DNA from: Burkholderiales bacterium
Lineage (GTDB): Bacteria > Pseudomonadota > Gammaproteobacteria > Burkholderiales > Burkholderiaceae_C
Length of the DNA stretch: 64,000 nucleotides
Assembly: GCA_003963115.1 (NCBI GenBank)
Contig: RXJQ01000011.1
Coordinates: 62,001-126,000, forward strand
Direction: 5' to 3'
In this document: one piece after another, positions 19,505 to 26,685 of the stretch
How the letters are laid out: the number at the start of each line of letters is the position of its first letter
How positions within the stretch are numbered: the stretch's first letter is position 1
Program-made: the position numbers and the translations under genes
The notes under the pieces: generated by a model
Database searches by the model: none
What the model saw: the letters and a program-made list of their open reading frames with translations, nothing else
What the model was told of the DNA's origin: nothing

Positions 19505-19932
19505 AAGACCAAGAGACGACATTGCCTGGCTTGACCGACCGCCTGCGCCTGGACAAATGGCTGTGGGCCGCCCGTTTTTACAAGACGCGCAGCATGGCGG
19601 CAGAAGACGTCGACAAGGGCCGAGTTCAGGTCAATGGGCAGATTGCCAAAGCATCCAGGGAACTGAAGGCCGGCGACCGCATTGACATCCGCCAAGGCGC
19701 GCTGACCCGCACCATCGTCGTCAAGGCGGTCAGCACCGTTCGAGGCCCGGCACCCCAAGCTCAGCAGCTCTACGAGGAAACAGCTGAAAGCGTCGCCCGC
19801 CGCGCGCAGTTCATCGAGCAGCGCAAACTGGCTGGCGAGCCGGCCGACAGCATCGAGCAGGGCCGTCCCACCAAGCGTGACCGGCGGCAATTGGCGGACT
19901 GGCAGCGCTGGTCTGCCAGCATCGACGAATAA
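19501..19932 (+). CDS. hslR: S4-domain RNA-binding protein, Hsp15 (HslR) type
   Basis: Hsp15 binds free 50S subunits carrying nascent chains, helping rescue stalled ribosomes after heat shock. The 143-residue protein has an S4 domain at its start (RLRLDKWLWAARFYKTRSMA, then GRVQVNGQIAKASRELKAGD), with a charged C-terminal tail (GRPTKRDRRQL). It overlaps mnmC by 4 nt and lies immediately upstream of the grpE-dnaK-dnaJ heat-shock cluster, which fits a chaperone-related role, though its own promoter would be upstream of mnmC or bdhA. Confidence 0.93.
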   Translation: MKDQETTLPGLTDRLRLDKWLWAARFYKTRSMAAEDVDKGRVQVNGQIAKASRELKAGDRIDIRQGALTRTIVVKAVSTVRGPAPQAQQLYEETAESVARRAQFIEQRKLAGEPADSIEQGRPTKRDRRQLADWQRWSASIDE

Positions 19933-20017
19933 TCGACGAACAGGCCCTGGCCGAATCAGGCCCAAGGCCTGCGACAATCGTTGGTTTGGCGCCCTTACAA
20001 ATTTTTGGACCAAGGGC

Positions 20018-20045
20018 CTTGAAAGCCCGCCGGTCGCCCTGACAT
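20018..20045 (+). promoter_or_regulatory. Sigma-32-like promoter of grpE
   Basis: CTTGAAA (20018-20024) is an exact match to the sigma-32 -35 element. After a 12-nt spacer CCCTGACAT (20037-20045) partly matches the CCCCATnT -10. The start codon of grpE is 49 nt further on. The 11-mer GGGCCTTGAAA recurs upstream of dnaK. Confidence 0.6.
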
Positions 20046-20093
20046 GCACAGGGTTTTCGCATTCACCTACCCATTTTTTCGAGAAACAGCGAG

Positions 20094-20639
20094 ATGAGCG
20101 ACACGTCCGCCACCCCTGAGCAGCAAGCCGCACCCGGCACCCCTGGTGCCCCGGAAGAAGTGGGCTTCGTCCCTGTTGAGCAGCAATTGGCCGAGCTGAT
20201 TGCCAAGCATGCCGAGGTCTCAGACGCCTACCTGCGCGCCAAGGCTGAGGCAGAAAACATCCGCCGCCGCTCGGAAGATGAAATCTCCAAGGCCCGCAAG
20301 TTCGCGGTCGAAGCCTTCGCCGAGAGCCTCCTGCCCGTGCGCGACAGCCTGGAAGCCGCCCTGACCTCTCATGCCGCCAAGCCCGACACCCCGGTGGAAA
20401 CTGTGCTGGAAGGCGTGCAGGCCACCCTGCGCCAGTTGGCTTCGGCACTGGAGCGCAACAAGGTGCTGGAGATCAACCCGTCCGCCGGCACCAAGTTCGA
20501 CCCCAATGTGCACCAGGCCATCAGCGTGGTCCCGGCAGACCAGGAGGCCAACACCGTCGTGGGCGTGCTGCAAAAGGGCTATTCCATTGCCGAGCGCGTG
20601 TTGCGCCCCGCGCTGGTCACCGTGGCCGCCCCCAAGTAA
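20094..20639 (+). CDS. grpE: Nucleotide exchange factor GrpE
   Basis: GrpE releases ADP from DnaK in the Hsp70 cycle. The 181-residue protein has an acidic, disordered N-terminus, a long dimerising helix ([31 protein letters not shown]) and the C-terminal beta-wing domain ([37 protein letters not shown]). It is first in grpE-dnaK-dnaJ, 114 bp before dnaK. It is preceded by a sigma-32-like promoter. Confidence 0.98.
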   Translation: MSDTSATPEQQAAPGTPGAPEEVGFVPVEQQLAELIAKHAEVSDAYLRAKAEAENIRRRSEDEISKARKFAVEAFAESLLPVRDSLEAALTSHAAKPDTPVETVLEGVQATLRQLASALERNKVLEINPSAGTKFDPNVHQAISVVPADQEANTVVGVLQKGYSIAERVLRPALVTVAAPK

Positions 20640-20669
20640 GCGAGTCGCCTTGTTTTGTCCGAACAGGGC

Positions 20670-20697
20670 CTTGAAAACAGCACAGCTGTTCACATAT
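20670..20697 (+). promoter_or_regulatory. Sigma-32-like promoter of dnaK
   Basis: CTTGAAA (20670-20676) matches the sigma-32 -35 exactly. After a 14-nt spacer CACATAT (20691-20697) differs by one base from the CCCATnT-type -10. The start of dnaK is 56 nt downstream with TAGGAG as ribosome binding site. An additional promoter here would allow dnaK to exceed grpE in expression. Confidence 0.7.
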
Positions 20698-20753
20698 CAG
20701 AACACAAGCGGAAGCAGCAGGCTTCCAAAGCAAATTCGATAGGAGCTATCTAA

Positions 20754-22700
20754 ATGGGCAAGATCATTGGCATCGACCTGGGCACCACCAACTCGTGCGT
20801 GGCCATCATGGAAGGCAACACCACCAAGGTGATCGAGAACAGCGAAGGTGCACGCACCACGCCGTCGATCATCGCCTACCAGGAAGATGGTGAAGTGCTG
20901 GTGGGCGCCTCGGCCAAGCGCCAGGCTGTGACCAACCCCAAGAACACGCTGTACGCGGTCAAGCGCCTGATCGGTCGCAAGTTCACCGAGAAGGAAGTGC
21001 AAAAGGACATCGACCTGATGCCCTACACCATCGCGGCCGCCGACAACGGCGACGCTTGGGTTGAAGTACGCGGCAAGAAGCTGGCGCCGCCTCAAGTGTC
21101 GGCCGAAGTGCTGCGCAAGATGAAGAAGACGGCCGAAGACTACCTGGGTGAAGAAGTCACCGAGGCCGTCATCACCGTGCCTGCCTACTTCAATGACGCA
21201 CAACGTCAAGCCACCAAGGACGCTGGCCGCATTGCCGGCCTGGAAGTCAAGCGCATCATCAACGAGCCGACCGCAGCTGCCCTGGCTTTCGGCCTGGACA
21301 AGCATGGCGCAGGCGACCGCAAGATCGCCGTGTATGACCTCGGCGGCGGCACCTTCGACGTCTCCATCATCGAAATCGCTGACGTGGACGGCGAAAAGCA
21401 GTTCGAAGTGCTGTCGACCAACGGCGACACCTTCCTGGGCGGCGAAGACTTCGACCAGCGCATCATCGACTTCATCATCGCCGAGTTCAAGAAGGAACAG
21501 GGCGTCGATCTCTCCAAGGACGTGCTGGCCCTGCAGCGCCTCAAGGAGGCCGCCGAAAAGGCCAAGATCGAGCTCTCCAACAGCACGCAGACCGACGTCA
21601 ACCTGCCCTACATCACGGCTGACGCCACCGGCCCGAAGCACCTGAACATCAAGCTGACCCGCGCCAAGCTGGAGTCGCTGGTGGAAGACCTGATCGAGCG
21701 CACCATTGCCCCTTGCCGCACCGCCATCAAGGATGCCGGCGTGAGCGTGGGCGACATCCAGGACGTGATCCTGGTGGGCGGCATGACCCGCATGCCCAAG
21801 GTGCAGGAGAAGGTCAAGGAGTTCTTCGGCAAGGATCCACGCAAGGACGTGAACCCCGATGAAGCCGTGGCCGTGGGTGCGGCCGTTCAAGGCCAGGTGC
21901 TGGCCGGTGACCGCACCGACGTGCTGCTGCTGGACGTGACCCCGCTGTCCCTGGGCATCGAAACCCTGGGTGGCGTCATGACCAAGATGATCAGCAAGAA
22001 CACCACGATCCCGACCAAGTTCTCCCAGACCTTCTCGACCGCCGACGACAACCAGCCCGCCGTGACCATCAAGGTCTTCCAGGGCGAGCGTGAGATGGCC
22101 TCGGGCAACAAGATGCTGGGCGAGTTCAACCTCGAAGGCATCCCGCCCGCACCGCGTGGCGTGCCCCAGATCGAAGTCGGCTTCGACATCGATGCCAACG
22201 GCATCCTGCACGTCTCGGCCAAGGACAAGGGCACCGGCAAGGAAAACAAGATCACCATCAAGGCCAACTCGGGTCTGTCCGAGGAGGAAATCCAGAAGAT
22301 GGTCAAGGACGCCGAGCTCAATGCCGCTGAGGACAAGAAGAAGCTCGAACTGGTGCAGGCCAAGAACCAGGGCGACGGCCTGGTCCACAGCGTGCGCAAG
22401 TCGCTGACCGAATACGGTGACAAGCTCGATGGCGGCGAGAAGGAAAAGATCGAAGCCGCGATCAAGGACGTCGAAGAAGCCTTGAAGGGCGACGACAAGG
22501 ACGACATCGAGGCCAAGACCAATGCCCTGATGACGGCAAGTCAGAAGCTGGGCGAGAAGATGTACGCCGACATGCAGGCCGCCCAAGGTGCAGCCGGCGC
22601 CGCTGGAGCCGAAGCAGGTGCAGCATCTGGTGCCGAGCAGGCCAAGGCCGCCGACGACAACGTGGTCGATGCCGAATTCAAGGAAGTCAAGAAAGACTGA
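20754..22700 (+). CDS. dnaK: Chaperone DnaK (Hsp70)
   Basis: ATP-dependent chaperone that binds exposed hydrophobic segments, working with DnaJ and GrpE. The 648-residue protein has the nucleotide-binding domain ([48 protein letters not shown]), the interdomain linker and substrate-binding domain ([19 protein letters not shown]), and an Ala/Gly-rich lid tail ending [14 protein letters not shown], the usual proteobacterial C-terminus. TAGGAG precedes the start. The following gene is dnaJ, but 363 bp away because of a hairpin and an inserted repeat element. Confidence 0.99.
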   Translation: MGKIIGIDLGTTNSCVAIMEGNTTKVIENSEGARTTPSIIAYQEDGEVLVGASAKRQAVTNPKNTLYAVKRLIGRKFTEKEVQKDIDLMPYTIAAADNGDAWVEVRGKKLAPPQVSAEVLRKMKKTAEDYLGEEVTEAVITVPAYFNDAQRQATKDAGRIAGLEVKRIINEPTAAALAFGLDKHGAGDRKIAVYDLGGGTFDVSIIEIADVDGEKQFEVLSTNGDTFLGGEDFDQRIIDFIIAEFKKEQGVDLSKDVLALQRLKEAAEKAKIELSNSTQTDVNLPYITADATGPKHLNIKLTRAKLESLVEDLIERTIAPCRTAIKDAGVSVGDIQDVILVGGMTRMPKVQEKVKEFFGKDPRKDVNPDEAVAVGAAVQGQVLAGDRTDVLLLDVTPLSLGIETLGGVMTKMISKNTTIPTKFSQTFSTADDNQPAVTIKVFQGEREMASGNKMLGEFNLEGIPPAPRGVPQIEVGFDIDANGILHVSAKDKGTGKENKITIKANSGLSEEEIQKMVKDAELNAAEDKKKLELVQAKNQGDGLVHSVRKSLTEYGDKLDGGEKEKIEAAIKDVEEALKGDDKDDIEAKTNALMTASQKLGEKMYADMQAAQGAAGAAGAEAGAASGAEQAKAADDNVVDAEFKEVKKD

Positions 22701-22730
22701 TCGGTCGGCGGGGTGACCCGCCTGTCGTCC

Positions 22731-22774
22731 AGGCACAGGCCGTGTGAGCAAGCTGCTCGCGCCCTGTGCCTTTG
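22731..22774 (+). terminator. Stem-loop after dnaK, possible partial terminator
   Basis: AGGCACAGG (22731-22739) pairs with CCTGTGCCT (22763-22771) over a 23-nt loop that holds its own small hairpin (GAGCA/TGCTC, 22746-22750 and 22754-22758). The right arm ends in TTTG. The U-run is short, so partial termination, or protection of dnaK mRNA from 3' decay, fits better than full termination. Either would lower dnaJ relative to dnaK. Confidence 0.55.
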
Positions 22775-22791
22775 TCGGATCTGGACAGCTA

Positions 22792-22820
22792 GGGCCTGTC
22801 AACACGAAAGGGACGTTCAC
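22792..22820 (+). repeat. Left terminal inverted repeat of the dnaK-dnaJ element
   Basis: The repeat begins GGGCCTGTCAACACG and ends GACGTTCAC. It matches the reverse complement of 23030-23058 at 27 of 29 positions; both differences are transitions. Confidence 0.9.
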
Positions 22821-22921
22821 GTGACGCCACAAGAAACCACCATCAAGGCGCAAAGCACAGCCGTAGCCGGATGCTACGGCGAGCATTTGCAACGCGGAGG
22901 GTGGCTTCCTGCGGCGTTCAC
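22821..22921 (+). repeat. Internal inverted-repeat arm 1 of the element
   Basis: 22821-22841 is complementary to 22900-22921 apart from three transitions and a 1-nt bulge. At its centre GCCGTAGC (22860-22867) and GCTACGGC (22873-22880) form a perfect 8-bp stem with a 5-nt loop. The arm starts at the base after the left terminal repeat. Confidence 0.8.
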
Positions 22922-22928
22922 CCGTAGG

Positions 22929-23029
22929 GCTGGGCATCAGGTTGCCGCAGGATCTACGTTGTACGTTCCTTGTGTGCAGGAGCACACGGCGTCACGTACG
23001 CCTTGTCCTGCGACAGCCTGATGCCCAGC
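22929..23029 (+). repeat. Internal inverted-repeat arm 2 of the element
   Basis: 22929-22952 (GCTGGGCATCAGG and following) is complementary to 23006-23029 with two mismatches. Inside it are GTACGT/ACGTAC (22961-22966 and 22994-22999) and the perfect hairpin GTGTGC-AGGA-GCACAC (22972-22987). The arm ends at the base before the right terminal repeat. Confidence 0.85.
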
Positions 23030-23058
23030 GTGAATGTCCCTTTCGTGTTAACAGGCCC
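23030..23058 (-). repeat. Right terminal inverted repeat of the dnaK-dnaJ element
   Basis: The mate of 22792-22820. It ends CAGGCCC, followed by TA, then CTC and the dnaJ ATG (23064). AACAGG within it is the only Shine-Dalgarno-like stretch near the dnaJ start. Confidence 0.9.
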
Positions 23059-23063
23059 TACTC

Positions 23064-24206
23064 ATGGCAAAACGCGATTTTTATGAAGTCCTCGGCCTCA
23101 CCAAGGGTGCGGCTGACGAAGACATCAAGAAGGCCTACCGCAAGCTGGCCATGAAATATCACCCTGACCGCAACCAGGGTGACAAGGCCAAGGAGGCCGA
23201 AGAGAAGTTCAAGGAGGCCAAGGAGGCCTACGAGATGCTCTCGGACCCCAAGAAGAAGGCCGCCTACGACCAATATGGCCACGCCGGCGTGGACCCGAAC
23301 ATAGGTGCTGGCAGAGGCGGCCCAGAGGGCTTCGGCGGCTTCGCCGATGCCTTTGGCGACATCTTCGGTGACATCTTCGGCCAACAAGGCGGAAGGCGTG
23401 GCGGCGGCGGTGGACCTCAGGTCTACCGTGGCAGTGACCTGTCCTACGCCATGGAGATCTCGCTGGAAGAAGCCGCCGCAGGCAAGGACACGCAGATCCG
23501 CATCCCCGCGTGGGACGAGTGTGGCATCTGTCACGGCTCAGGCGCCAAGCCCGGCACCAGCGCCAAGACCTGCCCCACCTGCAACGGCTCGGGCACGGTC
23601 CACATGCGCCAGGGTTTCTTCAGCGTGCAGCAATCCTGCCCGCACTGCCAGGGCACCGGCAAGGTCATCCCCGACCCCTGCACGGCCTGCAACGGCCAGG
23701 GCCGCGTCAAGAAGACCAAGACGCTGGAAGTCAAGATCCCGGCGGGCATCAACGAGGGCATGCGCATCCGCTCGGCTGGCAATGGCGAGCCCGGCACCAA
23801 TGGCGGCCCCGCCGGTGACCTCTACATCGAGATCCGCATCAAGCAGCATGACATCTTCGAGCGTGACGGCGACGACCTGCATTGCTCCGTGCCCGTGCCG
23901 CTGACCTCGGCCGCCCTGGGCGGCAACATCGAGGTGCCGACCTTGGGTGGCAAGGCGGAAATCGAGATCCCAGAAGGCACCCAGCACGGCAAGACCTTCC
24001 GGCTGCGCGGCAAAGGCATCAAGGGCATCCGCTCGAGCTACCCGGGCGACCTGTACTGCCACATCAATGTGGAAACGCCCGTCAAGCTCACCGAGCACCA
24101 GCGCAAGCTGCTCAAGGAGCTGGACGAATCCTTCCGCAAGGGGGGCGAGAAGCACTCGCCCAATTCCAAAAGCTGGACGGACCGCGTGAAAAACATCTTC
24201 AAGTGA
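23064..24206 (+). CDS. dnaJ: Chaperone DnaJ (Hsp40)
   Basis: Co-chaperone that stimulates DnaK ATPase and delivers substrates. The 380-residue protein has the J-domain with the HPD motif (YHPDRNQGD), a Gly/Phe-rich linker ([17 protein letters not shown]), four zinc-finger repeats ([32 protein letters not shown]) and the C-terminal substrate-binding region. The inserted repeat element ends just upstream, so AACAGG in the element's right repeat, about 8-10 nt from the ATG, is the likely ribosome binding site. A strong terminator follows. Confidence 0.98.
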   Translation: MAKRDFYEVLGLTKGAADEDIKKAYRKLAMKYHPDRNQGDKAKEAEEKFKEAKEAYEMLSDPKKKAAYDQYGHAGVDPNIGAGRGGPEGFGGFADAFGDIFGDIFGQQGGRRGGGGGPQVYRGSDLSYAMEISLEEAAAGKDTQIRIPAWDECGICHGSGAKPGTSAKTCPTCNGSGTVHMRQGFFSVQQSCPHCQGTGKVIPDPCTACNGQGRVKKTKTLEVKIPAGINEGMRIRSAGNGEPGTNGGPAGDLYIEIRIKQHDIFERDGDDLHCSVPVPLTSAALGGNIEVPTLGGKAEIEIPEGTQHGKTFRLRGKGIKGIRSSYPGDLYCHINVETPVKLTEHQRKLLKELDESFRKGGEKHSPNSKSWTDRVKNIFK

Positions 24207-24248
24207 GGCCCGCGAACGCGCGCCAGGCACCTTGAAGCACAAAACAGA

Positions 24249-24274
24249 GGCACCTTCGGGTGCCTTTTCTGTTT
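24249..24274 (+). terminator. Rho-independent terminator of the grpE-dnaK-dnaJ locus
   Basis: GGCACC (24249-24254), a stable TTCG tetraloop and GGTGCC (24259-24264) are followed by TTTTCTGTTT. Flanking AACAGA/TCTGTT can extend the pairing. It lies 42 bp after the dnaJ stop. Confidence 0.9.
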
Positions 24275-24382
24275 CTAGTGGGGTTTTTCGGTCATCTGCC
24301 TCAAGTTTGTGCAATGGTCAACCGAAATGCGAAAAAGTGCTGCATCTCTTTGACGCGGCCCTCACTTTGAGAGCAAGACACC

Positions 24383-26023
24383 ATGGCCATTCAGACCCCG
24401 TACTCCGGCATTCAAGCCTTGATCGTCGACGACATGGCGGTCCAGCAATCCACGCTCAGAGGCCACCTGAGCCTGCTGGGCATGGGCAAGGTCGACGTGG
24501 CCAGCAATGCCGAAGATGCCGCCCGGTTGATCAAGCAGCGCAAGTACGGTCTGATCCTGTGCGACTACAACCTCAACCAGAAGACCGACGGCCAGCAGCT
24601 CTTCGAATACCTGCGCGACAGCAACGCGCTGCCGCCCGACTGCCTGTTCTTCATGATCACGGCCGAAAGCAGCTACGCCTCTGTCGCCTCTGCCACCGAG
24701 CACCACCCTGACGCCTACCTGCTCAAGCCCACCACCGCCGCCGAGATCGGCGACCGGCTCAAGGTGCAACTGGAAAAGCGCACAGCCTTGCTGGCCATCA
24801 CGCAAAAGCAGGCCAATGAAGACCTGCCCGGCGTGCTCGCCGAGTGCGACAAGGTGCTGGCCGCCAAGAACCGCTGGTTCATGCAGGCCCTGCAGATCAA
24901 GGGCCAGACCTTGCTCAAGCTGGGCAAGAACGACGAAGCCAAGGCCATCTACCGCTCGGCACTGGAACAGCGCCCCGAGCTGGTCTGGGCTCAACTGGGC
25001 TTGGCACGCGCGCACAAGGCCGCCGGCCAATTCGAAGATGCCAAGCGCCTGGCCCAGCAGATCATCCAATCCCGCGAAGGCGAAAAGAACGTAGCCGCCT
25101 ACGACGTGGTGGCCGAAGCGCTCGAAGCCCAGGGCGACTCGCAAGCCGCCATGTGGGTGCTGCGCGATGCCGCCACGGTGGTGCCCTCGGCACGCCGCCA
25201 GCGTGTGGCCGGTGAAAGCGCCTACCGCAACGGCGACTTGGAAACCGCCAAGGACTTCCTGCAAAAGGCCAACAAGGCCACCAAGGGCTCGGTGGTGGCG
25301 CAACAGCAAGACACCCTGCTGCTGGCCCAGACCATGGTGGACCTGGGCAACAACGACGAAGCCGTGAGGCTGCTCGCCGAAGCCGCGCCGGCCTACCGCA
25401 ACAGTGCCACTTTCGGCAACGTGGCCCTGGCCATCCAGGCCCAGGCCGAGTCACGTGCAGGCAAGACAGAAGAGGCCCAGAAGACGCTGGCCAAGGCCCG
25501 CGCCACACTGCGCAAAGGCAAGGCCGACTTCCCCACGGTCGCACTGGCCAAGGCCGAGCTGATGGCCGGCAACGTGGATGCCGGGCTGGAGTTGCTGAGC
25601 AGCGCCGTCAGCGCCGATCACGAGAACCCCCGCATCAAGCAGATGGTGAGCACCACCCTGCGCGACACGGGCCACGAAAACAAGATCCAGGACATCGTCG
25701 ACGCCGGCGCAGCCATCCTCGAAACCAAGGTCAAGGATGCCCGCAAGCTGCTGCGCGACAGCCAGATCGACGACGCCGTCAAGGCCATCGAACAAGCCGT
25801 GAGCGACTACCCCGAAAACACCGGTGTGCTGCTGCAGGCCACACAGATCAACTGCATGGCGCTGCGCCTGAAGAAAGAACACAACTACGCCATGATCGAG
25901 CGTGTGCAGGGCTACCTCACCCGCCTCGAAAAGCTGATGCCCGCCAACGACCGCGTCACCATGATGCGCCGTTATTTCCGCGAAACCATGAGCGAGCTGG
26001 AATCCCAGCCCGTGCAGATGTAA
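24383..26023 (+). CDS. Response regulator with REC domain and TPR repeats, no DNA-binding output
   Basis: The 546-residue protein starts with a receiver domain (residues about 10-130): acidic pair Asp16/Asp17, phosphoacceptor Asp61 (LILCDYNLN), Thr93 (FMITAES) and Lys115 (YLLKPT) are all present, so it should be phosphorylated. The remaining 400 residues are helical tetratricopeptide-type repeats (e.g. QALQIKGQTLLKLGKNDEAK, PELVWAQLGLARAHKAAGQF). There is no HTH, GGDEF or HPt output, so it probably signals by protein-protein contact. A small histidine-kinase-like gene follows 10 nt downstream and is the obvious partner. It follows dnaJ but is separated from it by a terminator. Confidence 0.9.
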   Translation: MAIQTPYSGIQALIVDDMAVQQSTLRGHLSLLGMGKVDVASNAEDAARLIKQRKYGLILCDYNLNQKTDGQQLFEYLRDSNALPPDCLFFMITAESSYASVASATEHHPDAYLLKPTTAAEIGDRLKVQLEKRTALLAITQKQANEDLPGVLAECDKVLAAKNRWFMQALQIKGQTLLKLGKNDEAKAIYRSALEQRPELVWAQLGLARAHKAAGQFEDAKRLAQQIIQSREGEKNVAAYDVVAEALEAQGDSQAAMWVLRDAATVVPSARRQRVAGESAYRNGDLETAKDFLQKANKATKGSVVAQQQDTLLLAQTMVDLGNNDEAVRLLAEAAPAYRNSATFGNVALAIQAQAESRAGKTEEAQKTLAKARATLRKGKADFPTVALAKAELMAGNVDAGLELLSSAVSADHENPRIKQMVSTTLRDTGHENKIQDIVDAGAAILETKVKDARKLLRDSQIDDAVKAIEQAVSDYPENTGVLLQATQINCMALRLKKEHNYAMIERVQGYLTRLEKLMPANDRVTMMRRYFRETMSELESQPVQM

Positions 26024-26033
26024 AGAGCACAAC

Positions 26034-26654
26034 ATGGAAGCCGGCTCCTTCGCCCTCATCGCACACGATCTGAAGAACGCTCTCGGTTCTCTGGAAGGCG
26101 AGTTGGAAGCCTTGATCGACGATCCGTCTCCGGCGATGGCGCACAGCGCCTATGTGCGTTGCACCGAGTTGCGGCGGCAGTTCGTGCAGTTCCTCACGGT
26201 CTATGGCGCGGGCGACGGCATGCGCGCCCACTGCGAGGACGAGTCACCCAAGGACTTGCTGGAGCTGATCTACCGCTCCGGCCAGATCCGCCGCCTGAGC
26301 CTGCCCAATGCCCCCCGGGTGATGATGCAAGTGCCCGAGGACGCACCCGCTTACTGGTTCTTCGACCAACGCTTGGTGCACATGGCCTTGGATGCCGCCT
26401 TTCATAATGCCAGCCGCTTCGCACGCAGCATGGTGACACTGAGCATCCGTGAGGACAATGGCTTCCTCGTCTTCTCGATTGACGACGACGGACCTGGCCT
26501 TGGCGCCATCGACCCATCGAAGTCATCCACCGGCCTGGGCACCGAGCTGTGCGCCAGCGTGGCGCAGGCTCACCGCAGCGGCGAGCGCATCGGCCGAGTC
26601 GAACTGCGCAACCGCCCCGAAGGCGGCGCACGCTTCGAACTCTGGCTGCCTTGA
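26034..26654 (+). CDS. Minimal histidine-kinase-like ATPase
   Basis: A 206-residue soluble protein with no transmembrane or sensor domain. An H-box-like motif IAHDLKNALGSLEGE (His11) opens a short dimerisation region, followed by a HATPase domain with N-box HNASRFA (Asn125), G1 DDDGPGLG (about 151-158) and G2 STGLGTELC (about 165-173). All elements for autophosphorylation seem present but the protein is much shorter than usual kinases. It follows the REC-TPR regulator by 10 nt and is probably cotranscribed. Input may come from a partner protein or the TPR protein itself. Confidence 0.85.
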   Translation: MEAGSFALIAHDLKNALGSLEGELEALIDDPSPAMAHSAYVRCTELRRQFVQFLTVYGAGDGMRAHCEDESPKDLLELIYRSGQIRRLSLPNAPRVMMQVPEDAPAYWFFDQRLVHMALDAAFHNASRFARSMVTLSIREDNGFLVFSIDDDGPGLGAIDPSKSSTGLGTELCASVAQAHRSGERIGRVELRNRPEGGARFELWLP

Positions 26655-26685
26655 GCAGCCTCTTGTGTCCCGCCTTTGAGCAGGC

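Larger units (their letters stand above)
22790..23060 (+). mobile_element. MITE-like palindromic element, 267 bp plus TA flanks
   Basis: The element spans 22792-23058 and is bordered by TA on both sides (22790-22791 and 23059-23060), consistent with a 2-bp target duplication. Its 29-bp terminal inverted repeats differ at two positions. There is no transposase gene. Two more inverted repeats are nested inside: 22821-22841 with 22900-22921 (three transitions and one 1-nt bulge), directly joined to the left terminal repeat, and 22929-22952 with 23006-23029 (two mismatches), directly joined to the right one. Each encloses a perfect small hairpin. TA duplication and this size resemble MITEs mobilised by IS630- or some IS5-type transposases; the family is not identified. 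It lies between dnaK and dnaJ, ending 5 nt before the dnaJ ATG. Confidence 0.85.

Noticed and set aside
20697..22985. A very long open frame (about 760 codons) antisense to dnaK
   Set aside because: Long antisense frames opposite dnaK are a known by-product of its conserved codon pattern. The translated product has no recognisable domain and dnaK itself is certain.
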